This document shows positions 9,143-15,904 of a stretch of DNA of 15,904 bases, piece after piece (position 1 is the first letter of the stretch; every line of letters begins with the position of its first letter). Position numbers and translations under genes: made by a program. Source of the stretch: Larix sibirica (taxonomy: Eukaryota; Streptophyta; Pinopsida; Pinales; Pinaceae); NCBI GenBank assembly GCA_004151065.3, contig NWUY0304919330.1:1-15904 (forward strand). Direction: 5' to 3'. The notes beneath the pieces are model-generated. The model saw only the letters and a list, made by a program, of their open reading frames with translations. It was not told the origin of the DNA and did no database searches.

Positions 9143-9344
9143 TCTTTGTTGAAAACACCTACTTGAAATTAAGTGGAAAATCTATGTTAAGAAGCAAGCC
9201 TTATCTCTCAATTTTTTGAACCCTAAAGCAGGTCCATCCTCAGGAGAGCTACATTAGCTCACAATTTCCCCTCTTCCCATCTTTAATGTTATTAATATGG
9301 CATTATCAAGGAATGAACATCTTTATGTGTGAGGTCAACTTGAG
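9143..9344 (-). other. Probable 3' flank of the Penelope-like element
   Basis: Non-coding stretch between the end of the GIY-YIG frame and the tandem duplication. On the minus strand it contains CTCCTGAGGATGGACCTGC (about 9228-9246), which resembles the 'CTGAAGATG' phrase seen near the 3' ends of some Penelope-like elements. I saw no hammerhead core (CTGATGA...GAAA). The plus-strand frame at 9286-9528 is a shadow of the endonuclease remnant. Confidence 0.35.
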
Positions 9345-9745
9345 TCATGTTTTGAGAAGTTTAGAGGATGTTGGATTGTTTTTTATATATTGCATGGAAG
9401 GTTTTGATAATTCCTCCAGTTTTAAACCATCATCGCAGTTGATATATTGTCAAATCTCTCAATCTCTAGAGCCTCTCTTGTTTTTCTTTTGTAGTAATGT
9501 GATATTTTTGCTAACCGCTCTTAAATGATCAAGACATATATGGTGATTAGAGGTGTGAGAGTATTCCACAATGACAAATTTTCAGATTTTCTCATGGTGT
9601 ATATCCACGCTGTGCTCTTTTAACCTAGTTTTGATTGAGCATCCCATCTCTCCAATTTACACTTTACCATAGGAGCATGGTATTGCAGATACCCATTTAT
9701 GAAGACTTGGATCAATGTGGTCCTAAGCAAAGTCTAGTATATTTA
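9345..9745 (-). pseudogene. Penelope-like element, C-terminal GIY-YIG endonuclease remnant
   Basis: One minus-strand frame runs for about 133 codons without a frameshift, broken by five stops (9723-9725, 9657-9659, 9582-9584, 9459-9461 and 9450-9452). It reads DPSLHKW, VSAIPCSYGKV-stop-IGEMGC, SIKTRLKEHSVDIHHEKI, YSHTSNHHICLDH, and NCDDGLKLEEL. This is the pattern of the Penelope-like GIY-YIG nuclease: IPCSCGKVYIGETG, then the catalytic Arg in .TRLKEH, then AEH....H.I.W, then N.DDG.KLS. The Tyr of YIG has become a stop. The domain nicks target DNA for insertion and follows the reverse transcriptase in the intact protein. Its upstream half is missing because the LTR element at 9746 is inserted here. 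Plant Penelope-like elements of this kind (Dryads) were described from conifers. Not functional. Confidence 0.8.
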
Positions 9746-11690
9746 TGAAATATCCCCTAGTTTGATTTGGCTAAATTTTGTGTTGGTTTTGGTGATAGTT
9801 TTGATGATTAAGCTTATCTTTCATTCATCATGTATTTGAAAAAAAATGTGCAACAAAACATGGTTTCACTTGCCTTAAACTTCAAAGAAAACAACAACGT
9901 TTTGTGGATTCTGCATTACTGTAATAGCAGTCCCAAAAATACAAAATAAATGTTTTTACAATAGTTATAACAGTGATATTTTTCAGCCAAAAGAAAGGTT
10001 CGAGTACTATACTTTCTGACTTGTAGGTTATGAGTTTGATGGCATCCCTCTGGTATAGTGAAATCCCCCTTTTTATGCTCCTATAGGTTGGTCTGAATCC
10101 GCAACTCCAAATGGAAATGTATAGTCCCTTTTTGATGCCATGATATAGCTAATTTTGGCCCTTACTTCTAACAAACACTTTGGCACACAACTTGGAATTT
10201 TATTGTCTTCAATGCCAAAAGGAACACATCACATCTTATGCAAATAATAATATTTTCTTCCAATTGTTAGGATAGCAATATAATCAACGTATACAATTGA
10301 TCAACTTCTACACTCTGACCTGTGGGTATTTGAAGCACATATGCAATGAGTATACATCCTTAGACACCCACAAATTGATGAGTTATGGGACAACACTCTG
10401 AGATTAGTGTTAGGAAACACTCATATGTTGTAACAACAGTCAGATTTAAGTGGTTACAAGCTGAAATGTGAGGTTATACAGATATGAAGTCATCCACAGA
10501 GAACCATACGAACCCCCAAGAAAATGCTCACGATGTGCTTGATAATACACTGCCTATTTACTCAGCACTCTTCCTCTGGGTATTAGCGCCCTCCTCAACA
10601 ATAAATGACAACCATGTCAAGTGACTATGGTGTAAACACTGTCTAAATTGAAGCAACGGTGGAGCGACCCCCTTTAAATCTCCTCAAGCAGCTGTAAGTC
10701 ATCATGACCCAAATAGAAATGGATACTGGGATCTGATCTCCCTCAAAGGGTGTGCCCAAAATAATAAATATCCCCTCTAGTAGTGATACGCTCACCTTCT
10801 AAGATAATATAATGCAAACCCAATAAGAAATGGAGAAGTACTTGTGCCTTGAGCCGCCCAAGAGTGAAAACACCCTCCAATAATACCCTGAAACTCTGAA
10901 AATCTTCTCGAATCTACAAGATAAATTGATCTCCTTCTTCAACAGTGAAGCACGGTGGAATATTTGAGTGATCTCCCCTTCTCAATTAGTTAGGGTGGAT
11001 TAGTTTCACCATTGAACCCAATCTCTCTTAGGGTTTCAGTCCCAAGAGCCAAAAAGCCATGAGAGCTCTCCAAAATCCAAAATTGAGAGAAATGATCATG
11101 AATGATCCAAATGAGCTCTCACAACCTCCTTTATACTTTTCTGCCGAACTCTCCTTAAGCTTGTATTTTAAAAATCACTTTTTAATTTAAACTCCCTTTT
11201 AGCTCAAAAACAAATATTTTTATTAAAATAATGATAATTTGACAGGAAAGGTCCTTGTTTTATGCATCCATGATTTAAAACATTTCATCTCGATTTCGAT
11301 GAGCTATAACAATAAGGTACTTTTTAAATATTTAAAATAATATTTGGCAACCTTAGCAAAATAATTAAAATAAAGCCATTAATACATCCATTTTGCGAAA
11401 ATTGTCGGAATGCATCGGAATCGAAAACTGATTGCAATGGAGTGATTCCAATGAAGAATAATGATAAGCGGATCCAATCGGGTGACTTGCTGTAAATATA
11501 CACCCTCTCCAAGATTCTTAGAGAGCACACCAGAAGCTTAAAATCACCCACCCCAAAAAGTGACATATGAGTCCTCCATACCACTTGAGCTCATTGGAAT
11601 CATAAAAAAACTCCTCTGATAATGTTGACGCACACTCACAAGGTTAGTTCTAATTTCACTACAAGGGAACCTTAAAATGGGGACATTACA
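9746..11690 (-). mobile_element. 3' LTR of a gag-only LTR retrotransposon (about 1.95 kb)
   Basis: On the minus strand the LTR starts TGTAATGTCCCC at 11690, right after a polypurine tract, and ends GGGGATATTTCA at 9746. These ends are imperfect inverted repeats (10 of 12 match). The inner 9747-10584 is repeated at 14847-15709 in the same orientation; by eye the first 160 bp differ by about ten substitutions and one 1-bp indel. A minus-strand TATAAAGG at 11128-11135 marks a likely U3/R boundary, so R plus U5 would be about 1.35 kb and longer than U3. The open frame at 11324-11584 is not credible. A target duplication cannot be checked because the far end of the element is outside the window. 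Confidence 0.8.
11128..11135 (-). promoter_or_regulatory. TATA box of the LTR promoter
   Basis: TATAAAGG on the minus strand about 560 bp inside the LTR start, followed by GC-richer sequence with GAGAGCTC phrases and, further on, AACCCTAAGAGAG, the kind of sequence often found at the start of plant transcripts. It would drive the element's RNA from the 5' LTR copy; the equivalent part of the 5' LTR is outside the window. Confidence 0.45.
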
Positions 11691-11708
11691 GTCTGCCCTT
11701 CCCAAAAA
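11691..11708 (-). other. Polypurine tract and end of the pol-like reading frame
   Basis: The minus strand reads TTTTTGGGAAGGGCAGAC directly before the LTR start TGTAATG. Purine tracts in this position prime plus-strand DNA synthesis. The overlapping frame (11729-11691) reads LLEDKQFLGRADC. This resembles the 'LEDK' ending found at the C-terminus of many plant gypsy polyproteins, so it may be the last trace of a lost pol. Confidence 0.7.
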
Positions 11709-11800
11709 TTGCTTGTCCTCAAGCAATGCCTACACAACACCAAAAACACTAGACTGAACCAAACTACAACCACATGTTATCCTAGGGTTCTAGATAGATC
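11709..11800 (-). other. Short spacer between accessory frame and polypurine tract
   Basis: About 90 bp after the stop of the accessory frame. It contains the coding trace ALLEDKQ at its end and no other signal. Confidence 0.4.
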
Positions 11801-13816
11801 TCATGAATGATCTGGACCATGAAATCGTTTCTCCACTTTGATACAACAGAAATCAACAAGTCTATCTTCCCGCGTTACCCTGTAGAGCAACTCATTTATA
11901 TCCAAAGGAAGTGATGTGCCAAGCATGTTACCACCTGAATCCCAAATCACCACATCCTTACATCTGTCAAACATAAGGAGATGGAAGCATCTCAAAGTGT
12001 TAGAAACACAAAACCACTCTCCAACTCCTACAGATCTCCCATGGATGTGAAGAATACCCATCATAGGTGCAAGAAAATGTGTAACAACTACTTCTAGGTT
12101 GTTGATATTGAACAAAAAAGAAACTTCAAGCTTGAAAATCAGATCTATGCGGATACAGATAATATCGTCAAGGTCATAGGATGATAGGGTATCAACCCTA
12201 TGCCACCCTCCAATGATGAGGAGATAATGCAACTCTCCTCCAAATTCTTGAACAACCACTGTCCTCCAAGAGTTATGAAATAAATCCATGTCCCATGAAG
12301 TAGAACAACCATCTCCTATCAAAGCATGGAGTAGAAGTCCATCAATTAGGGCTGGAACACCAATGCCATCATGCTCACTTCCAAACCCTACACCACATCC
12401 CAATTGAGAAACAAACATTAGTGACTCAAAATCACATAGTGTAGTAATACCTCCATACCTAGGATCAAATCTCCATTAAAACTCAATCCCTCCTAGTGTA
12501 TGCCACACAAGGGAAAATGTCTCCATCAAAAATCCCTAAAGTAGCGAAGTTGCGAACTCTCCATGAATGATCAAAGACCAAACCACATCTGCATCACTTA
12601 TATCTCTATCCACATATGCAGTCATAACATTAGTGGTTGATCCACAAAGTGTATGCTCCATAATGTCATCCAAGTCTATGATGTGAGCCTTCAAATGGCC
12701 CTCTGAAAGAGGTGACACCAAAACCTCATGAAGCAAGCTATGTAAACATTTAAGGAATTCTGAATCATACCTCAAACCTAGTTGCTCCACTTGCTTAACC
12801 ACCATACAAGACTCATTCCTCATATGCCACATGATTTGAATCTTCTTTGCCTCTACCATTTCATGATGTACCAACTTGGTCTTCTTGTGTATTGGACACA
12901 CAAATAAGACCTCATGTTTGTCTCCCAAATGAATGCTAACAATAGAAGAGGACTTCTTACTATCATCCTTATGAGTAGGAGCTGACAACTCAAGATTATC
13001 CAAAAACCAAAGAATAATGTTCCAAATCAAAAAATCAGAACAACTATCATACCTTTCCATAGTGTATGCATTCACCTCAAACATCTTCTTCCTCTTTGAT
13101 GCATCAAGTGCCGATATAACATGAGTCTCCTAGGGGAAATCACATGACTCTAGGATGATCCTCTTGGCTGTTATATCATGATGATATGAAGATAGGGGAC
13201 TGTTGTCATACATCATAAAATTAGTCCTTACCTCATGCCCAAGTCTGATGTCTTCCCCAATCTCAATCATCTACCTTCCCATGAGTGGATGGATATCAAC
13301 AGGTGTTGGTACACAAGATGTATCCAAGTGAAAATCAAGAGTACCATGTGTCACAAACTCTATCCCATGGATGCAAGATGAATCTTCATGTGTAAGTGTC
13401 TCTCCTACCTTCATGACTTCATCGTAGGACCCTTCAAGTCCTTCCTCCATGTCTCCACTTTTTGCGATTTTCATGTTGCATTGTTTTTCATTGGATGTGG
13501 CTGACATAGAAGTATGAAATTCTGTTGTGTATGATGAAGAGTGTGACATGCTCAATTCCTCACAAAGATTATCCACCTCATCCTTTTTTCTTCTCAAGGC
13601 ATCAAATTATATCTCACCATGTGTGAGGAGATGATATCTATTCGCAAGTAAGTGTAGGTAGTTTGATTTCACTACCACCAAGGCCTCCTTGAGTTTGTGC
13701 AAGTCGGAAAGAGATGGACCTCCCTCTAAATTGTTGTGATTCGATAGATCCCTCCAACACAAACCTTCCATCATCTTATGAACATGATCAAAATGGGTTA
13801 GAGATGCTACAACCAT
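11801..13816 (-). pseudogene. Accessory reading frame of about 670 codons in the gag-only element, function unknown
   Basis: A single minus-strand frame from 13816 to 11801 is interrupted by only five stops (13607-13609, 13271-13273, 13130-13132, 12536-12538, 12476-12478) and by no frameshift, so it was recently one open frame. I do not recognise the protein. Its first part (to about 13480) is polar and helical (for example DLHKLKEALVVVKSNYLHLL and RRKKDEVDNLCEEL), likely a coiled coil. The middle is acidic and rich in His, Ser and Met. The last 200 residues (12418-11804) are rich in hydrophobic residues and Gly, Asp and His (for example LEVVVTHFLAPMMGILHIHG). No protease DTG/DSG, reverse-transcriptase YxDD or integrase HHCC/DDE pattern is visible. 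It sits where pol should be, between gag and the polypurine tract. It could be an element-specific gene, a captured host sequence, or a drifted gag extension. Confidence 0.65.
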
Positions 13817-13878
13817 ACCCTTGTTTACCCTTAGTTGACCTTCACAACCATAACCTCATTTACCCTTAGTTGACCTTC
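13809..13878. repeat. Exact-period tandem duplication, 35-bp unit, two copies
   Basis: Units 13809-13843 and 13844-13878 both start ACAACCATA and end with the identical 20-mer TTTACCCTTAGTTGACCTTC; only three or four bases between differ. The unit length is not a multiple of three. The duplication falls exactly between the two coding segments of the element, where the reading frame breaks. Confidence 0.9.
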
Positions 13879-14150
13879 CAAAGGATGTGACTTATGAGAC
13901 CCAACATCTCCATGCAAAATTTCTGTTTGGTATTCATAATCATGCACCTCCAAATAACTTCCTTCTTGACCTCTTCTCCATTACATCCATGTGTAAAAAC
14001 TAGGGTATCATCATGCTCTATCAAAGGGTCAGCATCAAAGTAATCATGATCTTCCTCAATGGATGATCTAGAAAGTGTATGTACAGTTATGACTTCCTTA
14101 ACCACCAAGTGATCCTCCATATCTTGCAATGTCAAATCATTCTTATCCAA
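13866..14150 (-). pseudogene. Acidic segment linking gag and accessory frame (frame-shifted)
   Basis: A 94-codon open frame, in a different frame from the gag piece above it and the accessory frame below it. It begins DKNDLTLQDMEDHLVVKE and is rich in Asp, Glu and His (SIEEDHDYFDADPLIEHDD). The gag frame reads through the same DNA up to 14132, and the two match in composition, so a small indel near 14140-14150 has probably split one protein. It ends in the 35-bp duplication. No catalytic motif is seen. Confidence 0.55.
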
Positions 14151-14722
14151 ACCTCTTTGTTCACCACATACTGAAATTTATTAAAGACATCCAATCCACA
14201 ATTTGATGAAGCAATGCTAGGATCAATTAGAGAAATATCAGACAAACTCATACCTTCTTGTAGCTGATCTAACATGGTTGGTTTGACAATCTCCATGGTG
14301 GTATCTTCTTCAATCTTCATGTGCTCTTCATTTGTAGCTTCAATAGGTGACTCTCCTTCGTCCTTGTCCTCATATGGTTGAAGTGAAATTGTGGCTTTAT
14401 TTTCTTTACAGCCTCCACATATATGACTAGGTGTCCAAACACCTTGGCATGTGAAACAAAGTCGTTCTTTCCTCAATTGATTTTTGCTCTTCCTAGATTC
14501 ACCTATACGATGCAAATCACGAGGAAAAAATTATTCCTTCTTTCCTTCCTCCTTTTCTTTTTCCTTTGTACCAGTAACATTATTTACCTTAGTGTTTGCT
14601 TTCCTTTCCTTTGCAAAAAGAGGTTCTAATATTTCAGGATGTTCTAACAATGTTGTTAGATTCTTCTGATCTCCTTGAGAGACTTGAATAATTTATGTCA
14701 GGAGTTCCTACATAGACTTCAT
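14132..14722 (-). pseudogene. Ty3/gypsy Gag C-terminus with CX2CX7HXC zinc knuckle
   Basis: The minus-strand frame can start at ATG 14722 and is interrupted by stops at 14708-14710, 14693-14695 and 14531-14533. The first part is Lys/Glu-rich (GTKEKEKEEGKKE). Then come SKNQLRKERLCFTCQGVWTP and SHIC, which match the Gag nucleocapsid of some plant gypsy elements (R+GLC[FY].C...W.PGHRC). The Cys and His spacing is CX2CX7HXC, a known variant of the usual CX2CX4HX4C. An acidic tail follows (EDKDEGESPIEATNEEH). Only about 120 bp separate the ATG from the primer site, so the large N-terminal capsid part of Gag is absent: it was deleted, or this element never had it. The nucleocapsid would bind element RNA. 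The plus-strand frames 14423-14669 are shadows. Confidence 0.75.
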
Positions 14723-14824
14723 CTTTCCCAAACCAACAATTTTCTAAACTGTGATAGATGAGTGATGGTCACTCAACAAAGTAATCTGAACATGTATGTC
14801 ACTACTAACCCCTCAGGCTGCTAA

Positions 14825-14844
14825 GATGCACAACTATGATACCA
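14825..14844 (-). other. Primer binding site of the gag-only element
   Basis: The minus strand reads TGGTATCATAGTTGTGCATC immediately inside the 5' LTR. Its first eight bases match the initiator tRNA-Met site TGGTATCAGAGC, with weaker agreement after that. Position next to the LTR end is the main support. Confidence 0.65.
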
Positions 14845-14845
14845 T

Positions 14846-15708
14846 AGAAACATCCCCTAGTTTGATTTGGCTGAATTTTGTGTCGGGCTTGGTGATTGTT
14901 TTGATGATTAAGTTCAGCTTTCATTCATCATGTATTTGAAAAAAAATTGTGCAACAAAACATGGTTTCACTTGCCTTAAACTTCAAAGAAAACAACAATG
15001 TTTTGTGGGAAAATGATAATAATTTTGTGTGACTGTAACAATAGTCCAAAAAATGCCAAATACTATGTTTTTACAATAGCTATAACATGGGTATTTTTCC
15101 AGACAAAAGAAAGGTCTGGGCACTATACTTTTTGACATGTAGCTTAAGAGTTTGATGGAAGCCCTCTGGTATAGTGAAATCCCCCTTTTTATGCTCTTGT
15201 AGGTTGGTTTGAGTATGCAATTCCAAATGGAAAGGTATAGTCCCTTTTTGATGCCACGATACAGTTGATTTTGGACCTTACTTTTAACAAACACTTTGGC
15301 ACACAACTTGGAATTTTATTGTCTTCAATACCAAAAGGAACACATTACATCATATGCAAATAATAATATTTTCTTCCAATTATTAGGACATTAATATAAT
15401 CAACGTATACAATTGATCAACTTCTACAGTTTGACCTGCGGGTATTTGAAGTAGTAATGACACATATGCAGTGATTATACGTCCTTGGACACCCACAAAT
15501 TGATGAGTAATGTGATATCCCTCTGAGATTAGTGTTAGGATTCCTTCATATGTTGTAACAGTAGTCAGATTTAAGTGGTTACAAGCTGAAATGTGAGGTT
15601 ATACAAATTTGAAGTCATCCCCGGAGAACCACACGAACCCCTAAGAAAATATTCATGATTTGCTTGGTAATATGTTGCCTCTTTACTCAACACTCTTCCT
15701 CTGGATAT
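14846..15708 (-). mobile_element. 5' LTR of the gag-only element (interrupted)
   Basis: This copy aligns with 9747-10584 over its whole length in the same orientation, with scattered substitutions and several indels (net about 25 bp longer). The match stops abruptly at CTGGATATT (15701-15709), while the other LTR continues for 1.1 kb to its TG end. The best explanation is an insertion at this point. Internal frames such as 14983-15306 (minus) are not genes. Confidence 0.8.
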
Positions 15709-15904
15709 TGTTGATGTATATGTAACTTCAGAATGTATTTCATATATGTATGTTGTATGTACTCCTATAGAGATGGTATTATTCCTCTATACGGAAGTGT
15801 CGTCATTTATATTGTAAATGTCGTAACTTATACTTGATGGGTTATTAGACCACCTTGTTGGGGTCGGCCCTGTATAAGTCATGTGGGTCAAAGGGTTATT
15901 AGAC
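15709..15904 (+). mobile_element. Copia-like LTR start inserted in the 5' LTR (runs off the window)
   Basis: Exactly where the LTR match ends, the sequence begins TGTTGATGTATATG, the usual TGTTG start of copia LTRs. GATAT (15704-15708) would be one copy of the target duplication; the other is outside the window. Later parts (GTTGGGGTCGGCCC, GTGGGTCAAAGGGTTATT) are GC-richer and unlike the surrounding LTR. The 12-mer GGGTTATTAGAC occurs at 15839-15850 and again at 15893-15904. LTR ends are alike in both orientations, so the element's strand is not determined. Confidence 0.5.
15839..15904. repeat. 12-bp direct repeat, 54-bp spacing
   Basis: GGGTTATTAGAC at 15839-15850 and 15893-15904. The second copy ends at the window edge, so this may be the start of a longer tandem repeat inside the inserted LTR. 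Confidence 0.55.

Noticed and set aside
9990-10010. GGTTCGAGTACTATA, like a tRNA B box
   Set aside because: No A box, acceptor stem or cloverleaf around it, and the equivalent place in the other LTR copy reads GGTCTGGGCACTATA.
1-15904. CRISPR array, rRNA or operon-like gene cluster
   Set aside because: No regularly spaced repeats, no rRNA-like conserved blocks and no co-directional intact genes are present.

Overview
The window looks like intergenic or intronic DNA from a large plant genome, most likely a conifer or other gymnosperm. No intact protein-coding gene is visible. Almost everything recognisable is decayed retroelement sequence on the minus strand: Ty3/gypsy gag, Ty1/copia gag-protease, a Penelope-like GIY-YIG endonuclease end, and a gag-only LTR element with long LTRs. 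The conifer assignment rests mainly on the Penelope-like remnant (the known plant 'Dryad' lineage is from conifers) and on the general style of the LTR elements. It is an inference, not a proof.

Layout. 1-661 is a broken Ty3/gypsy gag (minus), with a tRNA-Asp-type primer site at 1013-1033 and an LTR-like stretch beyond it. 1601-2919 is repeat-like non-coding DNA. About 2920-3287 looks like the edge of another gypsy LTR (minus-strand TGTTACACCC at 3287) that cuts into a copia element. Of the copia element, gag and the start of the protease remain at 3288-4319, followed by a long leader with 40-bp degenerate repeats and an initiator-Met-type primer site at 5107-5124. The only host-like coding signal is a plus-strand exon at 5605-5805, with a good 3' splice site and a stop codon; I cannot name its protein. 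5806-8850 is AT-rich with nothing firm in it.

8851-9142 holds a diverged tandem duplication of about 145 bp, and 9345-9745 is the C-terminal GIY-YIG domain of a Penelope-like element (minus). That element is cut at 9746 by a large LTR retrotransposon, also minus. Its 3' LTR is 9746-11690 (about 1.95 kb, imperfect terminal inverted repeats, TATA box), its polypurine tract is 11691-11708, its primer site is 14825-14844, and its 5' LTR starts at about 14846. Between the LTRs there is a gag C-terminus with a CX2CX7HXC zinc knuckle, then about 2.9 kb of acidic, partly coiled-coil coding remnant in which I find no protease, reverse transcriptase, RNase H or integrase motifs. At 15709 the 5' LTR is itself interrupted by what looks like a copia LTR (TGTTGATG start) that runs off the window.

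The right half is therefore a three-layer nest: Penelope-like element, then gag-only LTR element, then copia-like LTR. The most unusual object is the gag-only element with its long accessory reading frame of about 670 codons in place of pol.
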